Below, piece after piece: positions 1 to 8,512 of a stretch of 64,000 nucleotides of DNA. Below the pieces are notes generated by a model, which worked only from the letters and a program-made list of their open reading frames with translations, was not told where the DNA came from and did not search any database. How positions within the stretch are numbered: the stretch's first letter is position 1; each line of letters starts with the position of its first letter. The translations under genes and the position numbers were made by a program. Origin of the DNA: Vreelandella nigrificans (GTDB taxonomy: Bacteria > Pseudomonadota > Gammaproteobacteria > Pseudomonadales > Halomonadaceae); assembly GCF_002374315.1 (NCBI RefSeq), contig NZ_NWUX01000001.1, positions 496,001 to 560,000 of the forward strand. The letters are read 5' to 3'.

Positions 1-2
1 GG

Positions 3-446
3 GTCTCTCCTGGCTTTCACTCGATACTGCAGATACTTACGGCACGCGTTGAGCGACGACAAGGCATGCGCTTTTTGCGCATGACACCTGCGCAGTTTTT
101 CTGCCGGGTGGCGTATCCGGGATCGCGCCCGTCAGCAGCGCCGCTGTATGAGCAGTTGGTTGGCAGAGTCCCGCAAACACTGATGATAACAGCAGCACTG
201 GGCGTAGGTGGCAGGCTACTCTTCACTCAGGAGCGAGGGCCGCTATTACTGATTTCGGCCGGTGATGATCGAATGGTTGCCAGTTCTGTGGTTTTAGCCA
301 ACTATTTCTATCAGAGACGATCCTTGGCGCCGACAGACTACATCGCGTTTCCTGGGCACGGTCATCTGCTTATTGTGCAGCCAGGCTGGGAGTGTGTCGC
401 CGATCGAATTATTGAATGGCTCCAGCAGCAATTGGGCTGGTTTTGA
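3..446 (+). CDS. alpha/beta hydrolase, C-terminal part (cut by left window edge)
   Basis: The reading frame is open from the left edge with no start in view, so the gene begins outside the window. The first internal ATG, at 66, is unlikely to be the true start because the frame is uninterrupted upstream of it. The visible part resembles the C-terminal half of a serine-type alpha/beta hydrolase. A hydrophobic strand runs into 'LLLISAGDDRMV', which carries an acidic residue of the triad, and 'FPGHGHLL' carries the likely catalytic histidine. An amphipathic final helix ends 'IIEWLQQQLGWF'. The nucleophile elbow would lie upstream of the window. The substrate cannot be told. Confidence 0.65.
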   Translation, partial: VSPGFHSILQILTARVERRQGMRFLRMTPAQFFCRVAYPGSRPSAAPLYEQLVGRVPQTLMITAALGVGGRLLFTQERGPLLLISAGDDRMVASSVVLANYFYQRRSLAPTDYIAFPGHGHLLIVQPGWECVADRIIEWLQQQLGWF

Positions 447-484
447 AAGCTCGCAATGGCCTTAGTACTTAAAAGACACTGTAG

Positions 485-3400
485 GTGTATTCCTTGCGAA
501 CATACGTAATTTTACTGCTGAGCCTCGTGCTTGGCTGTCTTGCGTGCTCAAGTGCAGTGGCGCGTATCTCGAACGAAATGGATCACCGTCGCTGGACTGC
601 CAGCGACCGGGAGCCCACTGCAGTGGGCGCGCTTGCGCAAACCGTTGATGGGTACCTTTGGCTGGGTACCCATGATTCCTTGTATCGCTTCGATGGTTTC
701 GAGTTCGAGAAATTTGAGCCTGCTGACGGTGAGCCGATGGGGGTGGTCTCCGCGCTTGCCGGCACAGCGGAAGGGCTGTGGGTGGGTTTTCGTATCGGTG
801 GAGCCCGTTTGATCAACGCAAATGGTGTGATGCAACCGGTGGAGCCAGGCCTTCCGGACGGCGTGGTCTACAGCATTGCCGAGGATCAGCAGGGACAAGT
901 CTGGGTCGCGGCGGATGAGGGGCTCGCGAACCATGATGGCACAGCTTGGCGCCAGATTGGCCAGGAGATGGGCTTTACGGGCCGCCATGCCCGAGCGGTA
1001 CACGTGGATGCAGGTGGATATATCTGGGCAGCAAGCGAAGAGGCGCTTTATATGCTCCCTCCGGGTGCCTCTTCGTTCATAGGAACGGGTATCAGGAGTC
1101 CATCAATCAGCGAAATAGCATCATCCCCCTCAGGCGACGTATGGATAACTGATCGCTCCAGGAACCGGTTACTGCATGTGACAAAAACAGGCTTTGCTGG
1201 CGTCGAGTTTGAAGAAATACCGATATCAAGTGCGAACAGTATCGTTCTGGATGAGCAGGGGGACGCCTGGCTGGGTACGCTTGGAGCCGGTTTGCTCTAC
1301 CTTGCCACCGGAAAGATACATGAGCCTACCGAGGGTAGAGATGTCATCAGCTCGTATACCGCTCGTGACGGACTGAGCTCTAATTTTGTATTGTCACAGC
1401 TCATCGACCGTGATGGTAATTTGTGGGTAGGTACGGATGCAGGCCTGGATCGACTCAAGCGTAAAGACCTGGCCCCCCTCGCTCTATCTACAGGCGTGGG
1501 CAGTACTGCACTGGCAGTAGATGGTGAAGGTTCACTCTGGGTCGGCTCCGACAATGGCCAATTAACGAGCTTCGGGAGTGCCAACTATTCCACCTATGAA
1601 TTAGATATGCCGATCAACGCATTGGTTAACAGTGAGCAACACGGCTTATTGATTGGCGGGCATCAGGGCGTTTTCTCACTTTCGGGCGATGAACTTGTGC
1701 ACGTCGCAGCATTACCTATCGAATCTACCCCGGAATCTGCCGTCAGGACGATGGTGGTAGGAAAAAATGGCGATATATGGGTCTCCGTCAACAGAGCAGG
1801 GCTATTCGTCTGGGCTGATCAGCAATGGCAACCTATTGGCCCATTTAGTGATTCGGAGCGTCAGGTGATGCCTGTGAGCGCCTCCCGAGACCCATCAGGT
1901 AAACTGTGGTTCGGCTACCGGGATAACCTTCTGGTGTCCTTTGCCGAGCATAAGTTCGAGCGCTGGAGCTACCAGGAAGGGCTGGACATTGGCCATGTCA
2001 CCGCCATGCTGCATCTGCCCGAACGCACCTGGGTAGGTGGTCAGCATGGTCTGGCATATCTCAAGGATGGACGTTTTCATCGTCTAGATCTGCCGGCCGC
2101 CGGATCATTTCAGAATATCTACGCCTTAGTCGCCGTGCCGGCAGAGAAGAGCGCGGGAGAATCCGGGATGGACATCTGGGTGCATAGTCGCGGTGGCATC
2201 TTTAAGCTACCTGCCGCGGAGATCGATCGCGTAATAGCGGGCGGTGACACACTGTTGTACAGCTCTCACGATCACATTGGCCGACTACCCATGGATCCCC
2301 ACAAAGTATTGCCACTGCCTACTGGCGTCTCTACGCCTGGAGGCTTGCTATGGTTTGCCACCGGCCATGGCGTTATCCGTGTTGATCCCCATAAACCAAG
2401 TGATATGACACATCCACCCGTCATTACCATCCAGGCGCTTACAGCCGATGGTGTCGATATTGACATTTCTGCCACCCCTATTCGTTTATCAGCACCACCG
2501 CAGAGGCTGGTTATTAACTATTCTGCGTTAAACCTCACCGCACCAGAGACCATGCGTTTTCAGTACCGTCTTAATGGTCATGATTCGGAATGGGTCGATG
2601 CAGGGCGTTCCAGGCAAGCTGTTTTCTCACGCCTGCGAGCAGATAATTACGAATTCCATGTTCGCGTGCTTGATGAGACCGGGCAGTTTCATCATCCTAA
2701 AGAAGCTTTGATTTTCAACGTCCCTCAGGTTTTCTATCTGCGTCCATGGTTTTTAATGCTCGTTTCAGGAGCGCTGCTGGCGCTCGTATTCTGGATATCC
2801 CGTGTTTATACGCAACGGGAAAAAGCAGCCCTTCGAACACGCTTGGAAGAGCGCTTTCATGAGCGTGAGCGCATCGCACGCGAGCTGCATGACACCTTAC
2901 TGCAAAGCGTGCAGGGCATGATGCTTAGCTTCCAGGCGGTGGCCGACAGTCTGCCTGAAGAGTCCCGTGCTCGTCATGCGATGGAGCGCGCGCTGGACCG
3001 GGCTGATCAAGTGATGGCCGAAGGTCGGGACCGAATTACGGGGTTGCGCGGTGAAATATCTCCGGCGGAAGATCTGGCGGTTGCATTCCAACTGTTACAA
3101 CAGGAGGCCGACGCTTCGGTTTCTGTAGCCTACCGCGTTAGCAACGTGGGTCAGCCATTGCCGCTGGGCAATGAGGTTCGCGATGTTTTCTATCAGGTGG
3201 GAAGAGAAGCGGTTTTCAATGCATTGCGTCATGCAGAGGCCACGCAGATTTCCGTTAGCTTGACCTACGCTAAGGATAGATTCGAGATGCTTGTTGCTGA
3301 TGACGGGGTTGGCATGGATCCACGCTACCAACGAATGCGCGGGAGACCTGGGCACGGCGGTTTGAGGGGCATATATGAACTTGCCGACAGAATTGAGGCC

Positions 3401-3520
3401 ACGTTGATGATCGTTAGCAGCGACCAAAGCGGTACGCGTATCAGGTTGTCACTGCCTGGCGCCATTGCCTATGAAAAAGCAATTGACGACAAATACAACC
3501 GTTCAATTAAGGCAGGTTAA
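485..3520 (+). CDS. hybrid beta-propeller sensor histidine kinase (Reg_prop / Y_Y_Y / HisKA_3 / HATPase)
   Basis: Membrane sensor kinase of 1011 residues. The GTG start gives a hydrophobic signal/anchor segment (about residues 5-26). The periplasmic part, about 40-640, contains many short 'G..WvGt..GL' repeats typical of two-component regulator propellers ('GYLWLGTHDSLYR', 'GNLWVGTDAGLDR'). A Y_Y_Y-type domain ('RFQYRLNGHDSEWVDAG') follows, then one transmembrane helix near 755-775. The cytoplasmic kinase has the HisKA_3 box 'ERIARELHDTLLQ' with the phospho-acceptor His at about 802. Its HATPase has N-box 'REAVFNALRHA' and G-box 'DDGVGMD'. The response regulator starts 4 bases after the stop, so the two form a cognate pair. 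A TTG at 494 is an alternative start. The ligand is unknown. Confidence 0.93.
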   Translation: MYSLRTYVILLLSLVLGCLACSSAVARISNEMDHRRWTASDREPTAVGALAQTVDGYLWLGTHDSLYRFDGFEFEKFEPADGEPMGVVSALAGTAEGLWVGFRIGGARLINANGVMQPVEPGLPDGVVYSIAEDQQGQVWVAADEGLANHDGTAWRQIGQEMGFTGRHARAVHVDAGGYIWAASEEALYMLPPGASSFIGTGIRSPSISEIASSPSGDVWITDRSRNRLLHVTKTGFAGVEFEEIPISSANSIVLDEQGDAWLGTLGAGLLYLATGKIHEPTEGRDVISSYTARDGLSSNFVLSQLIDRDGNLWVGTDAGLDRLKRKDLAPLALSTGVGSTALAVDGEGSLWVGSDNGQLTSFGSANYSTYELDMPINALVNSEQHGLLIGGHQGVFSLSGDELVHVAALPIESTPESAVRTMVVGKNGDIWVSVNRAGLFVWADQQWQPIGPFSDSERQVMPVSASRDPSGKLWFGYRDNLLVSFAEHKFERWSYQEGLDIGHVTAMLHLPERTWVGGQHGLAYLKDGRFHRLDLPAAGSFQNIYALVAVPAEKSAGESGMDIWVHSRGGIFKLPAAEIDRVIAGGDTLLYSSHDHIGRLPMDPHKVLPLPTGVSTPGGLLWFATGHGVIRVDPHKPSDMTHPPVITIQALTADGVDIDISATPIRLSAPPQRLVINYSALNLTAPETMRFQYRLNGHDSEWVDAGRSRQAVFSRLRADNYEFHVRVLDETGQFHHPKEALIFNVPQVFYLRPWFLMLVSGALLALVFWISRVYTQREKAALRTRLEERFHERERIARELHDTLLQSVQGMMLSFQAVADSLPEESRARHAMERALDRADQVMAEGRDRITGLRGEISPAEDLAVAFQLLQQEADASVSVAYRVSNVGQPLPLGNEVRDVFYQVGREAVFNALRHAEATQISVSLTYAKDRFEMLVADDGVGMDPRYQRMRGRPGHGGLRGIYELADRIEATLMIVSSDQSGTRIRLSLPGAIAYEKAIDDKYNRSIKAG

Positions 3521-3524
3521 ACTT

Positions 3525-4163
3525 ATGGTCGATCATCAGAAGCCCATCTCCGTATTGGTAGTCGATGATCATGCTCTGATACGCGAGGGTATTGCGGCAG
3601 TAGTGGGCAATTATGAAGACATAAGCCTGGTGGGTGAAGCTTCCAACGGGCTGGAGGCAATCCGCGTGTACCGGGCAACGCAACCGGACGTGACGCTAAT
3701 GGATGTTCAGATGCCTGAGCTCAATGGCATTGGTGCCATTAGCGCCATCATGTCGGAGTTTCCCCAGGCATGTATCGCGGTACTCACCACCTACCGAGGC
3801 GATGTAAGAGCGTTGCAAGCGATCAAGGCGGGCGCGCGCGGCTATCTCTTAAAAAGTATGCTGCGCCGTGAACTCATTGACACGATACGCGCTCTGGCAG
3901 CCGGTAAACGGCGTTTCCCACCGGAGATCGCGGCAGAGCTGGCGGCCCATATTGATCAGGAAGGTCTGACCGGCAGGGAGCTTGAGGTACTGCAATGTGT
4001 CGCTCGCGGTTTTTCGAACAAGGAGGCCGCTGTCGCTCTGGCGATAGGTGAAGATACAGTAAAAGGGCATCTACGCAATATCATGGACAAACTCGGAGCC
4101 AATAATCGCACGCATGCGGTGACTATTGGTATCCAGCGAGGAATCATCGAGCTTCCGCAATAA
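3525..4163 (+). CDS. NarL/FixJ-family response regulator
   Basis: Two-domain DNA-binding response regulator of 212 residues, partner of the preceding kinase. The receiver domain has the acidic pair in 'VLVVDDHALIREG' (D14, D15), the phospho-acceptor Asp in 'VTLMDVQMPELNG' (D60) and the conserved Lys in 'LLKS'. The C-terminal LuxR-type HTH spans about 145-205 ('LTGRELEVLQCVARG...', 'VKGHLRNIMDKL'). I chose the ATG at 3525, just after the kinase stop, because the receiver fold begins directly behind it. The open frame continues upstream to 3465 inside the kinase gene, but nothing there supports an extension. Confidence 0.95.
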   Translation: MVDHQKPISVLVVDDHALIREGIAAVVGNYEDISLVGEASNGLEAIRVYRATQPDVTLMDVQMPELNGIGAISAIMSEFPQACIAVLTTYRGDVRALQAIKAGARGYLLKSMLRRELIDTIRALAAGKRRFPPEIAAELAAHIDQEGLTGRELEVLQCVARGFSNKEAAVALAIGEDTVKGHLRNIMDKLGANNRTHAVTIGIQRGIIELPQ

Positions 4164-4307
4164 ATAGTTCTGTCCCCCACTTTAGTGTTGGTAATTGCTC
4201 TCCTGTTTAGGGCTGGGTCGGGCTTGGCCACACTGCCATCCTGGGTATCCCATGGTGGCGAGCTGGGTACGCCACCAAGTTCTGATCCCTGCCAAGGAGC
4301 GAGAGCT

Positions 4308-4913
4308 ATGAACGGAAGTGTTAGCACAGGTTACTTACTGGACAACACCGCCTTCAGTGGTGCTGACCACTTAAAGCGTACTAAGCAACTGCTGACGTTG
4401 CTGATAGAGACGGAGAGAGCCCTTCACCACGATCCCGACATTGCTTCGACTTATCTTAATGAAGCGATCGCTTTGCTGGCAGACGACAGTCAGCATGAGC
4501 CTTCGCCCCATAGACATAGGGGAGGGTTGGCACGCTGGCAGATATCGCGTATTGACGAATTCATCAATGATCATCTCGACCACTGCATACGAACCACCGA
4601 ACTTGCTTCATTGTTGGGTTTGAGCGTTAGTCATTTTTCGCATGCGTTCAAACAGACGACCGAAATGACTCCGCTAACGTATGTGACTGCCAAGCGTTTG
4701 GAGGCAACGCAGCAAAATATGGTCTGTTCAACACTCTCCTTGAGCGATATTGCGCTTAGTCACGGATTTTGTGACCAGTCCCACTTTTGCCGCGTGTTCA
4801 GACGTGAAACAGGACTGTCACCGCAAACATGGCGGAAGCTGCATACTGATGTCCTAGCGGAACAACCAGCCTGCCACGAGTCGAACCACCTTGGGCATGA
4901 ATTGTTGTCGTAA
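4308..4913 (+). CDS. AraC-family transcriptional regulator (short form)
   Basis: DNA-binding regulator of 201 residues. The C-terminal ~105 residues form the double HTH of the AraC/XylS family: 'TTELASLLGLSVSHFSHAFKQ', with second helix unit 'LSLSDIALSHGFCDQSHFCRVFRRETG'-like residues shown here only in part ('IALSHGFCDQSHF'). The short N-terminal part (about 95 residues) has no recognisable sugar-binding cupin. The ATG at 4308 follows an AAGGAGC ribosome-binding site, which makes it much better than the upstream GTG at 4185. Its target is unknown. The downstream dehydrogenase remnant may once have been part of its regulon, since AraC/ADH neighbours are common. Confidence 0.88.
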   Translation: MNGSVSTGYLLDNTAFSGADHLKRTKQLLTLLIETERALHHDPDIASTYLNEAIALLADDSQHEPSPHRHRGGLARWQISRIDEFINDHLDHCIRTTELASLLGLSVSHFSHAFKQTTEMTPLTYVTAKRLEATQQNMVCSTLSLSDIALSHGFCDQSHFCRVFRRETGLSPQTWRKLHTDVLAEQPACHESNHLGHELLS

Positions 4914-5049
4914 GCAGAGGCGTACCAAGTGAAGTTCATCCACGCCCACCAAATGGCAAAAAAAGACGCTGAGAACTTCAGCGCTCCCTCAGTCATACGG
5001 AAATCTAAAATGGCATGATGGAGACCTACCGCAGCGGAGGCGACTGCAA

Positions 5050-5257
5050 TGACCGAAACCAGATCAAACAGCAGTTCAAGCGGTGTTGCCCCTCGGCACG
5101 ACCTGCTGGAAAAGGTCGCAACCCTGGTAGATCAGGGCCTTATTCGCACCACTGCTGGGAAAATCTCGGGTTAATTAATGCCGAACATCTGCGTGCAGCC
5201 CATGCCGAGCTGGAAGCTGGAAAGGCTGTAGGTAAAATTGTATTGGAGGGTTTTTAA
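5050..5257 (+). pseudogene. C-terminal remnant of zinc-type alcohol dehydrogenase / quinone reductase, frameshifted
   Basis: Two overlapping frames together encode the usual C-terminus of zinc-binding alcohol dehydrogenase-like proteins. The first frame gives 'LLEKVATLVDQGLIRTTAG' and stops at a TAA near 5174. The second, shifted frame resumes with 'ENLGLINAEHLRAAHAELE' and ends 'GKAVGKIVLEGF'. The shift falls in the run around 5158-5168. Catalytic and nucleotide-binding domains are absent, so the gene is both 5'-truncated and frameshifted. The ATG at 5050 is not a real start. Upstream, 5077-5094 is an 18-base sequence repeated at 7403-7420. Confidence 0.75.
5077..5094 (+). repeat. 18-base direct repeat, copy 1 (copy 2 at 7403-7420)
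   Basis: The sequence CAAGCGGTGTTGCCCCTC occurs identically here and at 7403-7420. The first copy sits just before the dehydrogenase remnant; the second lies in non-coding DNA beyond the quinone oxidoreductase. Homology does not extend beyond the 18 bases. It may mark a recombination junction flanking the block between. Confidence 0.6.
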
Positions 5258-5292
5258 AAACTGACCTATGAAAATGTGGTGACGTAGATGGT

Positions 5293-5324
5293 AAAAGGGG
5301 CGGCCTAGCAGGCCACCCTTTTTC
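5293..5324 (+). terminator. rho-independent terminator after the dehydrogenase remnant
   Basis: AAAGGG-GC-GGCC, loop TAGCA, GGCC-A-CCCTTT, followed by a T-rich run. The stem has a small internal bulge. It lies about 36 bases after the remnant's stop codon, so it is probably the original gene's terminator. Confidence 0.6.
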
Positions 5325-5440
5325 TTTCGCGAAGCACCCAAGAATTCGCTTGTGCTCTCCAGCCTGGAGCAACTGATTGAAAAGTAACGGGCATTACCAG
5401 GGTGCAGTTGGGTTAAATCCTAGCAATGGCGTCCCGCTCA

Positions 5441-5635
5441 TCACCTCATGTGCAGGTCGTTTCCCATATTTAAGGTAAAGAAGAGAGCAGAAAAGCCATC
5501 CGTGTTGATCTGTTGTTCGATGTTCATCTCGGGGACTGAGCCCGAATAAGATTCAATAGCGAAGAAAAGCCCAAGGGTCATTTTTTCTTCTTTGAACATC
5601 GTAGAATAACCACGATGGTTAGAGAAGTCAGTCAT
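5441..5635 (-). pseudogene. N-terminal remnant of a luciferase-like (LLM-class) flavin oxidoreductase
   Basis: This 64-codon frame reads 'KMTLGLFFAIESYSGSVPEMN', the typical first strand and loop of LLM-class monooxygenases. It then jumps to 'DGFSALFFTLNMGNDLHMR', where a full protein would continue through the TIM barrel for about 300 residues. A few residues before 'GFSAL' also appear to be missing relative to the family. I read it as a 3'-truncated, internally deleted gene; translation of the short product is possible but unlikely to give an enzyme. It is convergent with the dehydrogenase remnant. Confidence 0.55.
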
Positions 5636-5747
5636 TTGAGAGCTCCCGATAGACGTTATTTAAGATAAAGTTACATAAAGGAAAATGCCCTAAAGAGTTC
5701 ATAATGAAAGTTTTAAAAAGTTTCAGCGAGCCGGAACATGGATAATG

Positions 5748-6053
5748 TTAGGGGCAGCTTTCACTAAACTGCCCCTCGATATGGTAGACCTTCGGTTCCT
5801 CCGCAAAATACGCTTCTAAGCCCATCATGAACACCTGATGATCTTCACTCTCTTCGAAGCCCGGCGTGTGATCCTCAAGCGACGCCCATCGCACGATCAG
5901 GTTGAATAACTCGGGCGTTTCAATCCCTTGCGCGAGCATGTGGCCGCCGTAACCCTTGGCGCGGGTGAGCAAGGGAGCGACCTCGTCAAAGGCACGCCTG
6001 AACTGTTCAACGTGTTCTTTGTGAACGGGCAGCAGAGCGATTTCATAAACCAT
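5748..6053 (-). CDS. antibiotic biosynthesis monooxygenase (ABM) domain protein
   Basis: Single-domain protein of 101 residues with a dimeric alpha-beta barrel (ABM-type) pattern: 'YEIALLPVHKEHVEQFRRAF', 'GYGGHMLAQGIETPELFNL' and 'IVRWASLEDHTPGFEES'. Such proteins oxygenate quinol-like substrates or act as small heme or quinone accessory proteins; the substrate here is unknown. The ATG at 6053 follows a GAGGGA site. It lies 43 bases downstream of the quinone oxidoreductase stop on the same strand, so the two probably form one transcript dealing with quinone or electrophile stress. Confidence 0.8.
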   Translation of the reverse strand: MVYEIALLPVHKEHVEQFRRAFDEVAPLLTRAKGYGGHMLAQGIETPELFNLIVRWASLEDHTPGFEESEDHQVFMMGLEAYFAEEPKVYHIEGQFSESCP

Positions 6054-6096
6054 GGGATATTCCCTCAAGTTGAGTTCAACGGTTAAACATTCGCAC

Positions 6097-7071
6097 TTAC
6101 GAGACGAGCGATGGCTCGACGGCAATGGCGATTTTTCCTCGGAGGCCGTTGTTGGGAGTCTCCAGTAGGGCATGGGCGTCTGGAATATCGGCAAGTGAGT
6201 AAACCGCGCCTACGTGTGGCTGCAACTGACCGCGGGCTATCAATGCGCTCAGCTCATCAAGCTTGCCGCGGTTTTGTCGGGTGAAAACGAAGTGATAACT
6301 GGCGTTCTTACCCCAGGCCTCCACAAGGTTTTGCGGTTGGGCAATGTCCACAATCGAGACCACGCGGCCAAGCTGAGCGAGCGCGTCGGGGCTGCGCGAT
6401 AGTGTGTCGCCGCCAATGGTGTCGAACACTACATCGACACCGTGGCCACCGGTTTCCCGCAGGATGGCATCAACGTAATCCTCTTTCCTGTAGTCGATGA
6501 CCACATCGGCACCTAGGCTTCGGGCGAACTCAAAATTTGCTTCACGCACGGTGGCGAACACTCTCGCACCCATGGCTTTTGCTACCTGGATCGCCACATG
6601 GCCGACGCCACCCGCGCCGCCATGCACCAGGATGCTTTCTCCCACTCTGAGCGCCGCGCGCACGACTAATGCTTCCCACACCGTCCCACCAACCAGGGTC
6701 AGGCTGGCCGCCTCAAGATGACTCAGCGAGGGTGGCTTCTTCCCGATGATGCTCTCTGCTGCAACGTGGTACTCGGCATAACTTCCGGGGCCATCGAAAA
6801 TCTGCGGGGTGTACCAGACTTCGTCGCCTGGCACGAAACTCGTCACACCCGGCCCCACCGCTTCGACAACGCCAGATACGTCATGCCCGGTAATAGCCGG
6901 CAGTGGCACTAGGTCGGGATAGTCGCCACGTCGCACTTGGTAATCCAGCGGGTTGATGGAGGTTGCGTGGACCCGCACCAGCACTTGTCCCGCCTGCGGC
7001 ACTGGCTTGGGTACCTCGCTAAGTTCAAACGATTCCGGGCCGCCAAATGCTTTGAGTATCTGCGCTTTCAT
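6097..7071 (-). CDS. zinc-independent quinone oxidoreductase (MDR superfamily, NADPH:quinone reductase)
   Basis: Medium-chain dehydrogenase/reductase of 324 residues. The N-terminal GroES-like domain contains '[20 protein letters not shown]' and '[16 protein letters not shown]'. The Rossmann domain carries '[20 protein letters not shown]', a variant of the nucleotide-binding AxxGxxG motif. There is no Zn-binding Cys cluster, so quinone or enone reduction is more likely than alcohol oxidation. The ATG at 7071 follows GAGG at a good distance. The track's 4-residue extension has no ribosome-binding site of its own. It heads a two-gene unit with the ABM protein. Confidence 0.9.
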   Translation of the reverse strand: MKAQILKAFGGPESFELSEVPKPVPQAGQVLVRVHATSINPLDYQVRRGDYPDLVPLPAITGHDVSGVVEAVGPGVTSFVPGDEVWYTPQIFDGPGSYAEYHVAAESIIGKKPPSLSHLEAASLTLVGGTVWEALVVRAALRVGESILVHGGAGGVGHVAIQVAKAMGARVFATVREANFEFARSLGADVVIDYRKEDYVDAILRETGGHGVDVVFDTIGGDTLSRSPDALAQLGRVVSIVDIAQPQNLVEAWGKNASYHFVFTRQNRGKLDELSALIARGQLQPHVGAVYSLADIPDAHALLETPNNGLRGKIAIAVEPSLVS

Positions 7072-7642
7072 TTTGAGCCTCACTTCGAGAAAGGGATATC
7101 GGGATGTTTTTCGATGGCTGACAAGAATAAGTGCCGAATCTTCAGGGAGGAGAAGTGACGTCAGGCCATTACAGAAGTCGTCATGGTTATATCTCTGCTA
7201 AGAGCAAGCCTGATTTACCAACTAACGAGCCTCGTCGGCAATATTCCCCTGCCTAGCCACTCTCGCAAAACACCGCCGCTTGTTATTGGATGACTCTCTG
7301 AATTTGGATGAATATGTGATGAGCGACACTCAATGATCGTTCGGGCGCCGTAATCTTTTTTACTGCGGATCAACGCCAGCACGTCAGTGTTGAACTGAGC
7401 GCCAAGCGGTGTTGCCCCTCAAAAAGCTATGCTGCCCCGTGCACCACTATCCCCGCGGCCTAGGTGGTTTCGGGGTTCGCCGCTCCTTACTTACACCGAA
7501 GTATCAGATGGTTGGATCGTTCCGATAGAGGATCACACAATTGTCCCAAACCAAGATTGTCGTCCAATCTTAAGCAGGGGTGGGCTGCAATAGTGAATGG
7601 CCGTTTCACGACTTCCATCACATCCGTCATAAGGTGAGCCCA
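7072..7642. other. 571-base non-coding stretch between divergent genes
   Basis: It separates the leftward quinone oxidoreductase from the rightward isochorismatase-like gene and must hold both promoters, but I see no convincing -35/-10 pair. It contains copy 2 of the 18-base repeat (7403-7420). A minus-strand open stretch near 7320-7420 has coding-like composition but no recognisable family, and could be another gene remnant. Confidence 0.4.
7403..7420 (+). repeat. 18-base direct repeat, copy 2 (copy 1 at 5077-5094)
   Basis: Exact match to CAAGCGGTGTTGCCCCTC upstream of the dehydrogenase remnant, in the same orientation and 2.3 kb away. The pair flanks the LLM remnant, the ABM gene and the quinone oxidoreductase. 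Confidence 0.6.
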
Positions 7643-8329
7643 ATGCAGAACCCCAAGCTTGAAGTCCTTACGCCCAGCAATTCACAGTTAATCTTTATCG
7701 ACCAACAGCCGCAGATGGCCTTTGGTGTTCAGTCGATTGACCGCCAAGCTTTGAAGAACAATGTCGTTGGCTTGGCCAAGGCAGCGAAAGTGTTCGGTAT
7801 CCCGACGATCATTACTACTGTCGAAACCGAAAGCTTTTCGGGTCACACCTATCCTGAACTGCTGGGAGTATTTCCTGAAGCACCCATCCTCGAACGCACC
7901 TCGATGAACTCCTGGGATGACCAGAAAGTGCGCGATGCACTCAAGCAAAACGGCCGAAACAAAGTCATCGTTTCGGGTCTTTGGACGGAAGTTTGCAATA
8001 CCACTTTCGCGCTCTCGGCGATGCACGATGCCGGGTACGAAATCTATATGGTGGCTGACGCCTCCGGCGGCACCAGCCAGGCGGCCCACGATTTCGCAAT
8101 GCAGCGGATGATTCAGGCTGGGGTGGTGCCGGTGACATGGCAACAAGTGTTGCTGGAGTGGCAGCGTGACTGGAAAAACCGCGATACCTACGACGCTGTG
8201 ATGGCGGTAGTGAAAGAGCATTCCGGCGCTTACGGCATGGGTGTTGATTATGCCTACACCATGGTGCACAAGGCCGACGAACGAGTAGAGCACGGACCTA
8301 CACTCGCTCCCGTACACGCTGATATTTAG
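7643..8329 (+). CDS. isochorismatase-like cysteine hydrolase (YcaC-type)
   Basis: Hydrolase of 228 residues from the isochorismatase-like superfamily, which cleaves amides or vinyl ethers through a Cys-Asp-Lys triad. Visible motifs are the N-terminal Asp in 'SQLIFIDQQPQMAFG' and the nucleophile Cys in 'VIVSGLWTEVCNTTFALSA', with the cis-peptide region before it. The C-terminal ~50 residues ('HSGAYGMGVDYAYTMV') resemble the YcaC/YcaC-related subgroup, whose physiological substrate is unknown. The ATG at 7643 follows AAGGTGA. The amidohydrolase 183 bases downstream may be in the same transcript. Confidence 0.88.
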   Translation: MQNPKLEVLTPSNSQLIFIDQQPQMAFGVQSIDRQALKNNVVGLAKAAKVFGIPTIITTVETESFSGHTYPELLGVFPEAPILERTSMNSWDDQKVRDALKQNGRNKVIVSGLWTEVCNTTFALSAMHDAGYEIYMVADASGGTSQAAHDFAMQRMIQAGVVPVTWQQVLLEWQRDWKNRDTYDAVMAVVKEHSGAYGMGVDYAYTMVHKADERVEHGPTLAPVHADI

Positions 8330-8512
8330 GTTGTTAAGGGGCGGCTATGGCCGCTCTCATCCAAATATTACGTTACGTTTGCACCCAGCGGTTGGGGGCA
8401 ACGCGCCAAAACGCCGGTGGTGCTAAGACAGCGATAGCACTCTTGCTGGTAATCGTGCAGTGGATCAGAGCCTAGCGCCTCTACAGCACCCCTTAACAAA
8501 GGAGTATCCACT

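Noticed and set aside
4929..5018. 29-codon frame between the AraC gene and the dehydrogenase remnant
   Set aside because: It starts with GTG without a ribosome-binding site and resembles nothing; it is probably chance or part of the decayed region.
7320..7420. Minus-strand coding-like stretch in the spacer before the isochorismatase gene
   Set aside because: The translation ('DVLALIRSKKDYGARTIIE') is open and plausible but has no start and no family I can name; kept only as a remark in the spacer entry.
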